From positions 1 through 64,000 of the forward strand of contig CAIQKM010000119.1 of the NCBI GenBank assembly GCA_903872345.1: 64,000 bases of DNA. The letters are read 5' to 3'. The position numbers were made by a program, and so were the translations under genes. Below the pieces are notes generated by a model. The model searched no databases and had not been told where the DNA came from. It saw nothing but the letters and a program-made list of their open reading frames with translations. Shown piece after piece: positions 54,801-62,922 of this stretch (the first letter of the stretch is position 1; each line of letters starts with the position of its first letter). The DNA comes from an uncultured Verrucomicrobia subdivision 3 bacterium (GTDB lineage: Bacteria; Verrucomicrobiota; Verrucomicrobiia; Limisphaerales; UBA11358).

Positions 54801-57800
54801 GCGTTCCCGGCGTCTGGCTGTCCGTCACCGTCACATTGATCAACGTAATGTTGCCCGCATTGCTCACACTGCCGCTGTACGTCAGCAGATCGCCGGGCAG
54901 CAAGGGTCCCACCGGGCAAACCTTGGTCACCACAATCTGCGGCACCGTCAGCACCGTGCAGGCGGCCGTGGCCGTGTCCGTCACCGTCACTCCGGCACAA
55001 CCCTGGCCGCTGGCCTGAACCGTGCTCCATACCACGCAGCAATCGGCCGGCGTTACATAGCTGCCGTTAAAATTCGCCGTGGCCCCCGGTGCCAGCGTGG
55101 CCACCGTGAAGATCACCGTATTGGCCGCCGGCCGGTTGTCCGTCACGATAACATTGGTCAGCGTGATGTTACCCGCATTGCTCACCGTGCCACTGTACGT
55201 CATGATGCCGCCCGGCAGCACCGAATTAAACGGGCACACCTGTGTCACCGTAATCGCCGGCGTCGTCGTGATTGCGCACGTCGTGCCCGCCGAATTCGTC
55301 ACCGCGATGCCGCAAATGCTGCGCCCGGTTACCGTCGAAACGCTCGTGCTCGTGCAATTCGTCGGCGCCAGGTAGCTCCCCGTGAAATTCGTGCCCGTGC
55401 CCGCCGCGAGCACCGTGGCCGTGAAGATCGGCGTGCCCCCGCTCAGGGTGTTCAATACGATCACGTTGGTCAGGGCAATGTTGCCCGTATTCGTCACCGT
55501 GCCGCTGTAGGTCAGCAACCCGCCCGGCGCCACCGGCGCCACCGGACAGCTCTGGGTGATGGCGATTAATGGCGTGGTCACCAGCGAACAGGTCGTGCTC
55601 GCGGTATTTGTCACCGTGCCGCCGCAAATGCTCTGGCCCGTCGCCGTGGCCGTGCTCACCGTCGAACAATTCGTCGGGGCCAGGTAACTTCCCGTGAAAC
55701 TCGCGCCCGCTCCGGGCGCCAGCACTGCCGCCGTGTAGATGGGCGTGTTACCCGTCAGACTGTTCAGCACCACCACATTGGTCAGCGGAATGTTGCCCGT
55801 GTTCGTCACCGTCACGCTGTAAGTGAGCACTCCGCCCGGCGCCACCGGCGCAACCGGACACGTCTGCGTCACCGCGATCCGCGGCGTCGTGGTGATTGCA
55901 CAGGTCGTGCTCACCGCGTTGGTCACTCCCATACCGCAGACACTCTGTCCCGTCACCGTCGCGATGCTCGTGGACGAGCAATTCGTCGGTGCCAGATAGC
56001 TCCCCGTAAAATTCGTTCCGGCGCCCGGCGCCAACGTAACAGTCGTGAAGATTGGCGCACCCCCGCTCAGATTGTTCACCACCGCCACATTCGTGACCGT
56101 GATGTTGCCCGTGTTCGTCACCGTGCCCGTATAAGTCAGCAACCCGCCCGGAACCACCGGATTCACCGGGCAGTTCTGCGTGATCGCCAATACCGGCGTC
56201 GTGCTGATGCCGCACGTCGCGCTCGCGGTGTTCGTCATCGCCACGCCGCAAATACTGCGACCTGTCACGGTCGAGATGCTCGTGCTCGAACAATTCGTCG
56301 GGGCCAGATAGCTCCCCGTGAAATTTGTACCCGCGCCCGGTGCCAGCACCATGACCGTGAAGATCGGAGTGCCCCCGCTCAGATTGTTCAGCACCACGAT
56401 GTTCGTCACCGGAATGTTACCCATGTTCGTCACCGTGCCGCTGTACGTCAGCAACCCGCCCGGGGCCACCGACACGACCGGACAGGTTTCCGTGATGGAC
56501 AGCAGCGGCGTGGTCGTGATCGCGCACGTCGTGCTCGCCGTGTTCGTAACCATTACCCCGCAAATGCTCTGTCCCGTTACGGTTGAGATGCTCGTGCTCG
56601 AACAATTCGTCGGCGCCAGATAGCTCCCCGTGAAATTCGTGCCTGTGCCTGGAGCCAGCACCACCGTCATAAAGATCGGTGTTGCGCCACTGATGTTATT
56701 CAATACCACGATATTCGTGATCGGAATGTTGCCCGTATTTGTCACCGTGCCGCTGAATGTCAGCAACCCGCCCGGGGCCACCGGCGAAATCGGACAGCTC
56801 TGCGTAATCGACAGCAACGGCGTGGTCGTAATTGCACAGGTCGTGCTCGCCGTGTTCGTCACGGCAATGCCGCAAATGCTCCGGCCCGTCACCGTTGAAA
56901 TGCTCGTGCTTGAACAATTCGTCGGGGCCAGATAGCTCCCCGTAAAATTTGTGCCCGTACCCGGAGCCAGTACCGTCGTCGTGAAAATCGGCGTGCCGCC
57001 ACTGATGTTATTCAGCACCACCACATTCGTGATCGGAATATTGCCCAGGTTCGTCACCGTGCCGCTGTACGTCAACAACCCGCCCGGGGCCACCGGCGAA
57101 ACCGGACAGCTCTGCGTAATGGACAATAACGGCGTGGTCGTAATCGCACACGTCGTGCTCGCCGTATTCGTCACCGCGATGCCGCAAATACTGCGACCCG
57201 TCACCGTCGAAACGCTCGTCGAAGAACAGTTCGTCGGCGCCAGATAGCTCCCCGTAAAATTTGTCCCCGTACCCGGGGCCAGCGTACTAGCCATAAAGAT
57301 CGGCGTGCCGCCACTGATGTTATTCAGCACCACCACATTCGTAATCGGAATGTTGCCAATGTTCGTCACCGTACCGCTGTATGTCAGCAATCCGCCCGGG
57401 GCCACCGGCGAAACCGGACAGCTCTGTGTAATCGACAACAACGGCGTCGTCACCAAGGTGCAGGTGCTGCTCGCCGTGTTCGTCACCGCCACACCGCAAA
57501 TGCTCTGGCCCGAGGCCGTCGCGACGCTGACCGACGAACAGTTCGTCGGTGCCAGATAGCTCCCGGTAAAACTTGCCCCCGCTCCCGGTGCCAGCGTACC
57601 CGCCGTATAGACCGGCGAGGAACCGCTCAGATTATTCAGCACCACAATGTTCGTCAGCGGAATGTTGCCCGTGTTCGTCACCGTGCCGCTGTACGTTACC
57701 ACCCCGCCCGGCGCAACCGGAGAAAGCGGACACATTTGCGTCACCGCAATGCCCGGCGTCGTGGTAATGGTGCAGGTGGTGGTGGTCGAATTGGTAATAC

Positions 57801-59271
57801 TGCCCCCGCAAACGCTCTGGCCCGTCACCGTTGCGGTGCTCGTGGAAGAGCAGTTGGTGGGTGCCAAGTAACTCCCCGTGAAATTCGTCCCCGCCCCCGG
57901 TGCCAGTGAAATTACCTTCAAAATCGTCCCCGCGCCGCTCAGATTGTTCAGGACAACGACATTCGTCAGCCCGATGTTACCCGTATTCGTCACCGTGCCC
58001 GTATAGGTGAAGAGACCGCCCGGCGCCACCGGCGCCACCGGGCAATTCTGCGTGATCGCAATCTGCGGCGTCGTCGCAATCGCGCACGTCGCCGTCGCCG
58101 TATTCGTAACGCCCGTGCCGCAAACACTCGCCGCCGTCGCCGTCAGCGTGTCGGACACCGCGCAATTCGTCGGCGCAAGATAACTGGCGGTAAAATTCGT
58201 TCCCGCACCCGGCGCGAGTGAAACCGCCGCAAACACCGGCGTATTCGGTACCGGCTGACTGTTCAACACCACAATATTATTCAAGGTCACATTGCCCGTA
58301 TTTGTCACCGTGCCGGAAAACGTCAGCAACTGGCCCGGGGCCACTGGTGCCACCGGACAGGTCTTGGTCACCGCGATCCCCGGGGTCAAAACATTCACAC
58401 AAGTCGTGTTCGTGGTGCTCGTCACCGTCCGCGGATGGGTCGTATATTGATCCACTCCCGACGCCGCCAGCGTCGCCGTGCTCGGACTGCACGGATTCAA
58501 AGGAATCCAACTCCCGCTGAATGTGGCCGTCTGCCCGGCGAGCAGGTTCGTAATGAACGTCACGGGAAACTGCCCGCCATTCACAAAATTGGTCACCGTC
58601 ACCCCCACCAGCGTGTTATTGCCGCAATTCGTCACCGATCCCGTAAAAGTAATCGCCCCCGTCTCGCCCACACTGCCCGCACACTGCACCGCAATTTGAA
58701 TGCACGGCAGACTCACCTGCGTATTCACGCCCTGGTTGCCGCCACCCTGGCTGTTCACGTCATTCTGGTGAATCACCCCCGTGTCGCTGGCCGTCGCCCG
58801 CACCGTGCCGTCGGCTTGGATATCCTGGGCCCGCACCACATAACTCACCACATTGCTGTAGAAATCCGACTGTCCGCTGGTCAGCGCCGTGCGCACCAAG
58901 GTGATCGGATGCGACGCCCCATCCGGCGTCACAATAAATGCCTGGATCGCGGTGGCATTGCAGACAATTGGGCCGGAGTTGAAGCCGTTGAACACCGTGA
59001 CACTGTATGTCAGCGTATCGCCAATGTGCACATCCGGCGAATCCGTGAACAAAAAGATGCCCAACCCGCTCCCCGTACAACCCGGCGGATTCTGATCCGC
59101 GCGCACCGCCGGCGCGGCGAACAGCCCGAACAGTATCCCCGCCAGCAAAATGAGGCGGGCAAAAAACGCCGGCCCCCGCCCCTCCTCGGCCATACCGCCA
59201 CCGCTGGAAAATGCGTTGACCGATGGCCGGCGTTGGCCGGTCAGATCGGAATGGAAATGTGAATTATTCAT
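51850..59271 (-). CDS. Giant surface protein: 17 DUF11-type repeats plus a five-repeat C-terminal module
   Basis: 2473 residues from ATG 59269-59271; an inner ATG near 59192 would give a more standard signal peptide (ARLILLAGILFGLFAAPAVR A). After a ~240-residue head with two conserved-repeat-like domains come 17 Ig-like DUF11 units of ~104 residues, each with CPVAPVAPGGLLTYSGTVTN, TGNIPLTNVVVLNN, SLAPGAGTNFTGSYLAPTNC and a VCG/ICG motif. Each unit has four Cys, so disulphide cross-bracing is likely. Then five ~50-residue units (FDALTF... DVGYGANLFYYLR pattern), and a C-terminal stretch ending FFRFKATP. Probably a stiff envelope fibre or stalk. It lies between an MlaA fusion and a DUF1573 gene; function unknown. 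Confidence 0.88.
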   Translation of the reverse strand: MNNSHFHSDLTGQRRPSVNAFSSGGGMAEEGRGPAFFARLILLAGILFGLFAAPAVRADQNPPGCTGSGLGIFLFTDSPDVHIGDTLTYSVTVFNGFNSGPIVCNATAIQAFIVTPDGASHPITLVRTALTSGQSDFYSNVVSYVVRAQDIQADGTVRATASDTGVIHQNDVNSQGGGNQGVNTQVSLPCIQIAVQCAGSVGETGAITFTGSVTNCGNNTLVGVTVTNFVNGGQFPVTFITNLLAGQTATFSGSWIPLNPCSPSTATLAASGVDQYTTHPRTVTSTTNTTCVNVLTPGIAVTKTCPVAPVAPGQLLTFSGTVTNTGNVTLNNIVVLNSQPVPNTPVFAAVSLAPGAGTNFTASYLAPTNCAVSDTLTATAASVCGTGVTNTATATCAIATTPQIAITQNCPVAPVAPGGLFTYTGTVTNTGNIGLTNVVVLNNLSGAGTILKVISLAPGAGTNFTGSYLAPTNCSSTSTATVTGQSVCGGSITNSTTTTCTITTTPGIAVTQMCPLSPVAPGGVVTYSGTVTNTGNIPLTNIVVLNNLSGSSPVYTAGTLAPGAGASFTGSYLAPTNCSSVSVATASGQSICGVAVTNTASSTCTLVTTPLLSITQSCPVSPVAPGGLLTYSGTVTNIGNIPITNVVVLNNISGGTPIFMASTLAPGTGTNFTGSYLAPTNCSSTSVSTVTGRSICGIAVTNTASTTCAITTTPLLSITQSCPVSPVAPGGLLTYSGTVTNLGNIPITNVVVLNNISGGTPIFTTTVLAPGTGTNFTGSYLAPTNCSSTSISTVTGRSICGIAVTNTASTTCAITTTPLLSITQSCPISPVAPGGLLTFSGTVTNTGNIPITNIVVLNNISGATPIFMTVVLAPGTGTNFTGSYLAPTNCSSTSISTVTGQSICGVMVTNTASTTCAITTTPLLSITETCPVVSVAPGGLLTYSGTVTNMGNIPVTNIVVLNNLSGGTPIFTVMVLAPGAGTNFTGSYLAPTNCSSTSISTVTGRSICGVAMTNTASATCGISTTPVLAITQNCPVNPVVPGGLLTYTGTVTNTGNITVTNVAVVNNLSGGAPIFTTVTLAPGAGTNFTGSYLAPTNCSSTSIATVTGQSVCGMGVTNAVSTTCAITTTPRIAVTQTCPVAPVAPGGVLTYSVTVTNTGNIPLTNVVVLNSLTGNTPIYTAAVLAPGAGASFTGSYLAPTNCSTVSTATATGQSICGGTVTNTASTTCSLVTTPLIAITQSCPVAPVAPGGLLTYSGTVTNTGNIALTNVIVLNTLSGGTPIFTATVLAAGTGTNFTGSYLAPTNCTSTSVSTVTGRSICGIAVTNSAGTTCAITTTPAITVTQVCPFNSVLPGGIMTYSGTVSNAGNITLTNVIVTDNRPAANTVIFTVATLAPGATANFNGSYVTPADCCVVWSTVQASGQGCAGVTVTDTATAACTVLTVPQIVVTKVCPVGPLLPGDLLTYSGSVSNAGNITLINVTVTDSQTPGTPLLPVTTVLAPGQSLTYVAAYTIPPDFCGNDTVSVTSLDVCNYQPVTNSVSTTCPVTTSPRIVVTKNCPALPTPRGGLFTYTGSVSNAGNVSLVNVYVVDNAPSNNAPVIGPITLAPGVLVSFTNSYIAPTCCCYILDTLTATGQNHCTQSNVTSTATTICPLLSLPGIVVVPNCPTNLLVMGSLYQFSGYVTNTGDVVLTNVFVFGPLGTNYPVLGPLQLAPGESEVYSGSALVPFNACFFPVSASGRDICGANLTTNLAGCPISTTPLLILKQNCPTNPAVSGALLTYSGSVSNAGNITLTGVTVLNNQSGSTPVFTAAMLTPGASVNYSGSYVAPANCASTSISTVTGQSLCGGTVTNSASTTCAVLTTPQIAVLAVCPSTPLIPGGSSAYSGSVSNAGTATLTNIMVKSDQPVANTTVFTVATLAPGAVTNFTGTYTVPLNSCTMTANFMVMGQSACSSITVSNRIATACVTTTTPGLGIMETCPIGPVTAGSPVVFTGVVTNTGNITLLNVLVFSSQPSNSIPVLNLVSLAPGQSAPFTGGYIATGGLNQTTNTTLTTNSSGTITTNVVSTILPVTTVTYMTNTVAPTFGTIDPVALALTDRFNVTSNLHTLMYADQNENWGPTLFYTISEPTTGLNTFDSFPAVGPVTSRFSLTSSNYDAITMAAPDVGFGEINFYYVRHNNSGVASFGEIIAQGASSSADLWVLPNTGYTGLAFAAANLGYGANMFYYLRQDVTGLSTFGTINPTPGGVETDRYGVGTNFDALVFIPGTVSTWGTGIFAYLRHTSVGSVIGTIDPVTHTVTDRMSLGTNYLNALTFTATDVGYGANLFYYLRPAGITVTTNSLTAFVTNVVTSYVTNELTTFVTNSVVTFMPTNTVTAMGVDMCQSRTVSAAANCAGPVQLAYSTMVVQDATLLSGFFRMSIPTVTGESYTVQYKNKLTDPVWTDLQTVAGTGGTLIITNPTTGQPSRFFRFKATP
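52275..53035 (-). repeat. Five ~50-residue repeats near the C-terminus of the DUF11 protein
   Basis: Units are spaced 50-52 residues and share TF-G-I near the start, T-DR-(F/Y) in the middle and (D)VGYGANLFYYLR at the end. Five units of this size could form a beta-propeller or a ring-like domain. The family is not one I can name. Confidence 0.7.
55268..58387 (-). repeat. Ten-unit 312-bp tandem array inside the DUF11 gene
   Basis: The anchor GTCGG(C/G/T)GCCA(G/A) before the tag TAGCTCCCC recurs at 55361, 55673, 55985, 56297, 56609, 56921, 57233, 57545, 57857 and 58169: nine intervals of exactly 312 bp. Units between about 56.2 and 57.5 kb are nearly identical at DNA level; units outside the array in the same protein are divergent. 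Boundaries are approximate. Confidence 0.88.
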
Positions 59272-59393
59272 GTGTTGTTTTGGTGGTCGGTTCAGTACGG
59301 GTGTGTGAGCTACAAATGACCGATCTTCGCAATGCTCGGCCGGCCAGCCATTTCTCACTTCCCCGACCATAACCGAACCGGCCCTTTCGGTGT

Positions 59394-59426
59394 ATGGGGT
59401 GTTTCCCCCTGGGTATTTCACCTTAT
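59394..59426. promoter_or_regulatory. GGTGT-TTC-CCC element upstream of the DUF11 gene
   Basis: TATGGGGTGTTTCCCCCTGG then GTATTTCACCTTAT, about 125 bp upstream of the DUF11 start. Left half matches the MlaA-upstream element (ATGGGGTGTTT.CCCC), right half matches the lipoprotein-upstream element (CTGGGTAT..CACCTTAT). Confidence 0.55.
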
Positions 59427-59455
59427 GGACAGGTTTCTCAATGCTTGCATAATAT

Positions 59456-61420
59456 TTATGGTTCGATGTTGGTTGTTGGCTGTTGAGATTCCCGATCGGC
59501 TCCCGCCAGCGCACCCAAAATGGCCTGTTGCACCGTTGGATTTGACAGGTTCCCCAAGTGGCCGCCTTGCGGGAAAAGCTTCAATTGTTCCGCCGGAAAC
59601 GTCGCCCGCAGCCAGGCCAAATCCTCGTCCGCCAGCAGAAAATCATTCTCATTCGCAATAATCCGGATTGCCGGGTTCGCCCGCAGCCCCGCCGCATACG
59701 TGCGCAGATCCCCGCCCTTTTCCAAAGTCTCCGCCACCGGCGACGCCAGCCCTTGCGCCTGGTAATAGGGAACCGCAAACTTCGCGAAGTAATCCCGGTA
59801 TGAATATTGCAGTATTTCCTGATATGCCGGATTCCGCCGGATATCATGGAGGCCATGGTGCAGCACCCCCTGATTGTGCCGTTGCTGGCTGCTGTAGATC
59901 GTATCCCGCAAGGTGAACCGGAACACCAGGCCGATGAGAAACCGCGACTCAATCGCGCTAAACGGCAGCGAGGACTGCGGGGTCAGCTTCGACTGGCTCA
60001 ACGCCGCTACTTTCAGGAATGTGTTTTCCAGGTTGTTCACGCGCTCGCCGGCCGGCCAGCCGAGCGGAGCCTGGTAAAACTCGTCCAACCGGTCAACTCC
60101 ATGAATCATTCGCACCGGCGGACTGATGGCCACATACCGGTCAAACCGAACCAGCGGCGCCAGATTCGTCTCCGCCGTGCCCGCGAGGTAAAGCGTCTCC
60201 GCCGCTCCCATCGAATAACCCAGCAACGTCCGCGCGCCCACCCGGCCCGGATACATGGCCTGCATATGCCGATCCACCGCCGTCAAGGCCACCAGCAAAT
60301 CATGTCCGTCCGCCGGCAGATACGCCGGCAGGGCCGCCGTCGCAGCCTGTTCCATAAACTCCGGATTGAACGGGCTGCTCACGCAGACCGCCGTATAGCC
60401 GTGCTTGAACACCAACTCCGCCATCGCCAGCGCCGCCTTCTCCATCCGGTGCGCGCCCAACCCCGGTACAATATAGACCACCGGCGCCTTCTTTGGCTGC
60501 AACCAGTAGGAAAACTTCAGACTCCGGCCCGTCGCCGGAATCAAAACTGACGATGTCCGTCCCGCGTCCGGGAAGGTGGGATCCTGATAGGAAAAGAACA
60601 CCGATTGGATTGTCTCCAGCGACGCCGGATCCTGCTGTCCTTTCACCTGAAAATCCGCCACCCGGTTCGCCCGCGCAAACGTCCACGCATATTGCACCTC
60701 CGAATACGGATCCGCCTCCGCCTCCGCAAACCGCACCGTTTCATCCACCGTATCCGACAGGCCGTTATACATCACCGCATAGGTGAAATAACTATACGGC
60801 CCCAGGTAGGTCAGCGGATCGCTCCCCACCAGTTTATAAGGGGAGATGTAGAGCAGCGGATTCGCCGCCGTGTCCGCCGCCAGCCCCACGGTATCCCGCT
60901 CGTTGCTCGGCCCGAAAAACGGCAGCATGATAAAACATCCCGGCCGCCAGCCCCATTGGCCGAACGTCTGGCCAAAATCCGCGTCCGACCGCGGAATCTG
61001 CCAACGCTTGCCCGCGTCAAAAAAACCCAGCACCCCCACGGTGCTGTTGACCAGAAATCCCCGGGTCTCATCGCGCGCCCCGCGCCATTTTTCCTGAAGC
61101 AGATTGTTGATCAGCCGCCCCGGATAAGTCAGGTTCCGCCCAAAATTCCCAATGCCCGTTCGCACCGGTTTGACAATCACAAACCGGTAAACCCGGCTCG
61201 TCGGCTCAATCACGCCAATCAAGACGCCCTCGTTAAAACCCCACATCACCCGGTTGAACGGCTCAATGGGATCCGGCACCGACGCCGGCAAAACCACCCG
61301 GTCCGCCGGCGGTAACGGTAGCTTTATCGCCGGCTCCGCACCCTGAACGGCCGGCGCAACCAAAAACATTCCCGCCAAGAACCCGGCCCACTGGCCGGCA
61401 TGTTTGATATAATTCTTCAT
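59456..61420 (-). CDS. MlaA (VacJ) domain fused to an alpha/beta-hydrolase
   Basis: 654 residues. Signal peptide AGQWAGFLAGMFLVAPAVQG without a lipobox Cys. Residues ~48-255 are MlaA: DPIEPFNRVMWGFNEG, PVRTGIGNFGRNLTYPGRL, NSTVGVLGFFD, GQTFGQWGWRPGCFIMLPFF, RDTVGLAAD. MlaA normally removes mislocalised phospholipid from the outer leaflet and hands it to MlaC. From ~300 a serine hydrolase follows: oxyanion region VVYIVPGLGAHRMEKAALA, nucleophile Ser403 in LLGYSMGAAETL, Asp593 in ANENDFLL, His621 in FPQGGHLGNL. The pairing suggests a lipid extracted by MlaA is hydrolysed, for example by a phospholipase-like activity. No mlaBCDEF genes lie nearby. Confidence 0.9.
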   Translation of the reverse strand: MKNYIKHAGQWAGFLAGMFLVAPAVQGAEPAIKLPLPPADRVVLPASVPDPIEPFNRVMWGFNEGVLIGVIEPTSRVYRFVIVKPVRTGIGNFGRNLTYPGRLINNLLQEKWRGARDETRGFLVNSTVGVLGFFDAGKRWQIPRSDADFGQTFGQWGWRPGCFIMLPFFGPSNERDTVGLAADTAANPLLYISPYKLVGSDPLTYLGPYSYFTYAVMYNGLSDTVDETVRFAEAEADPYSEVQYAWTFARANRVADFQVKGQQDPASLETIQSVFFSYQDPTFPDAGRTSSVLIPATGRSLKFSYWLQPKKAPVVYIVPGLGAHRMEKAALAMAELVFKHGYTAVCVSSPFNPEFMEQAATAALPAYLPADGHDLLVALTAVDRHMQAMYPGRVGARTLLGYSMGAAETLYLAGTAETNLAPLVRFDRYVAISPPVRMIHGVDRLDEFYQAPLGWPAGERVNNLENTFLKVAALSQSKLTPQSSLPFSAIESRFLIGLVFRFTLRDTIYSSQQRHNQGVLHHGLHDIRRNPAYQEILQYSYRDYFAKFAVPYYQAQGLASPVAETLEKGGDLRTYAAGLRANPAIRIIANENDFLLADEDLAWLRATFPAEQLKLFPQGGHLGNLSNPTVQQAILGALAGADRESQQPTTNIEP

Positions 61421-61645
61421 ACCCTCGCCTTCCGCGCGGAAAACGCCAACCCGCTGTAACGATCACTATCCCCGCGCCATGAACCGTCAGCAGCCAATGT
61501 CATCGGTCTGATGGATGCCAACTGGATTCTGATCTTCAGGCGCACCGGCTCCTGCCAATCAATAGATATGTGGAGGGAAATTGGTTTTCCGGAAGCAGTT
61601 TGGTCAGCCATGACCGAAGCTAAACAAGAATCCGAAGGAAAAAAC

Positions 61646-61663
61646 ATGGGGTGTTTACCCCAT
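61646..61663. promoter_or_regulatory. ATGGGGT-GTTT-ACCCCAT inverted repeat upstream of the MlaA-hydrolase gene
   Basis: A perfect 7-bp inverted repeat about 225 bp upstream of the MlaA start and 11 bp past the stop of the response-regulator gene. It is the most symmetric of four related elements in the island and resembles NarL-type paired heptamers. Confidence 0.55.
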
Positions 61664-61673
61664 CTGAACCGAC

Positions 61674-62351
61674 TCAAACAATCGTCAATTGCACACTGCT
61701 CTCAATAATCCCCGCCCCGATGGCATAGCGCGTCAGCCCCGCCGTGTCGTGAATGTCCAGCTTCTCCATCAGATGCTCCCGATGCTTTTCGACCGTCTTG
61801 ATACCAATGCCCAACTCGGCGGCCGTCTCCTTGTTCGCCTTGCCCTCGGCAATGAGCTGCAGCACTTCCATCTCGCGCGAGGTCAACTGGCCGATTTTCC
61901 GGTTCGGCAGCCCCGGCCGCCCGGCGGACTGCGGATTAAGCCGGTCAAAATGCCGCGCAATGGCGGGGCTGAAATAGTTTTTCCCCTTGGACACTTCGAG
62001 AATGGCGTGGCACACGTCCTGGGAAGAGGTCTGTTTGAGCAAAAAACCCGCCGCGCCCGCCTCCATGGCGCTTTGCACATACGCATCGTCACTGTGCGCC
62101 GACAGCATCAGAATTTTGACATTGGGCGTCGCCTTCATAATCTGCCGGGTCGCCTCCAGACCGTTGAGCAACGGCATGGCAATGTCCATCAGGATCACGG
62201 CCGGCAGCAGCTTTGCCGCCAACGCCACCGCCTGGCGCCCGTCCGCCGCCTCGCCTGCCACCGCGAACTCCTTCTCGAGTTCGAGCATTTTGCGAAACCC
62301 TTCGCGCACCACCGTGTGGTCTTCCGCCAGCAGAACCGTGATTCGTTTCAT
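61674..62351 (-). CDS. NarL/LuxR-type response regulator of the envelope island
   Basis: 225 residues. Receiver with acidic pocket Glu10-Asp11 and phospho-acceptor Asp56 in AVILMDIAMPLLNG, then GAAGFLLKQTS. LuxR-type DNA-binding domain: LTSREMEVLQLIAEGKANKE, TAAELGIGIKTVEKHREHLM. It begins 4 bp after the small exported-protein gene and belongs to one operon with the sensor kinase upstream. The paired G/C heptamers found upstream of four island genes are candidate binding sites. Confidence 0.94.
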   Translation of the reverse strand: MKRITVLLAEDHTVVREGFRKMLELEKEFAVAGEAADGRQAVALAAKLLPAVILMDIAMPLLNGLEATRQIMKATPNVKILMLSAHSDDAYVQSAMEAGAAGFLLKQTSSQDVCHAILEVSKGKNYFSPAIARHFDRLNPQSAGRPGLPNRKIGQLTSREMEVLQLIAEGKANKETAAELGIGIKTVEKHREHLMEKLDIHDTAGLTRYAIGAGIIESSVQLTIV

Positions 62352-62355
62352 AAAT

Positions 62356-62922
62356 TCATAAATGGATGCCGGCCGCCTGGCCGGTCTGGGAGGTTGCCCC
62401 GGATGGGCGACCGGCCGCCGTCATGGTTTCTGCGGCCCGGCCCAAGGCGGCGCCCGGCGCAATTTTCACAATATGGTAAACCGGCTCAAAGATCATTTCC
62501 CGGCCGCCAGCCAAAAACGACACCTTGAGCACTCCCTGATCCCGGCCGCCCGGGGTGACGATGGCATCAATGCGCCGGCACCGCCCGCGCTTGCCGCTGG
62601 TGGTGGCGGTGCCGGCAATGGCCGTGACCTTCCCCGCGCGGATATCCGCCAGCGCGGCATCGGAAACCGCCATGGCCAGACGCCCTCTTTCGTTCTTGTA
62701 GAAATACGGAAACACCTTCACCCGGTAATCGCCGGAATAAGTCCCGTTCGTGCGTCCCAACGCACCAATGGTCAGCGTGGCCTCGCCCGCCAGCACCGGC
62801 ATGGAACTCGGCTCAATCACCAGCACGCGGTTTTCCGCCGCCGCCCAGGCCGCCACCGGGGCGGCGGAAACCTTGCCGCCCAAGGTGGCGGCCAGCGACA
62901 GCAGAAAAACCATCCGTTTCAT
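62356..62922 (-). CDS. Small exported protein inserted between sensor kinase and regulator
   Basis: 188 residues, signal peptide KRMVFLLSLAATLGGKVSA. A beta-rich core (VLVIEPSSMPVLAGEATLTI, YSGDYRVKVFPYFYKNERGR, LAMAVSDAALADIRAGKVTA, MIFEPVYHIVKIAPGAALG) followed by a Gly/Thr-rich tail. Not a family I recognise. Its ATG overlaps the kinase stop by four bases and the regulator starts 4 bp after its stop, so all three are likely co-translated. It could be a periplasmic accessory to the sensor or one of its targets. Confidence 0.8.
   Translation of the reverse strand: MKRMVFLLSLAATLGGKVSAAPVAAWAAAENRVLVIEPSSMPVLAGEATLTIGALGRTNGTYSGDYRVKVFPYFYKNERGRLAMAVSDAALADIRAGKVTAIAGTATTSGKRGRCRRIDAIVTPGGRDQGVLKVSFLAGGREMIFEPVYHIVKIAPGAALGRAAETMTAAGRPSGATSQTGQAAGIHL

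Noticed and set aside
55268..58387. Regular repeats considered as a CRISPR array or satellite DNA
   Set aside because: The 312-bp units are in frame, translate to 104-residue Ig-like domains and have no short repeat-spacer pattern.
51850..59271. DUF11 giant considered as a non-ribosomal or autotransporter protein
   Set aside because: No barrel, adenylation or condensation motif; units are plainly DUF11/Ig-like with paired Cys.
61417..61677. An 86-codon minus-strand frame between the MlaA gene and the regulator
   Set aside because: It overlaps both neighbours' ends, crosses the inverted-repeat element and shows no motif; more likely the promoter region.
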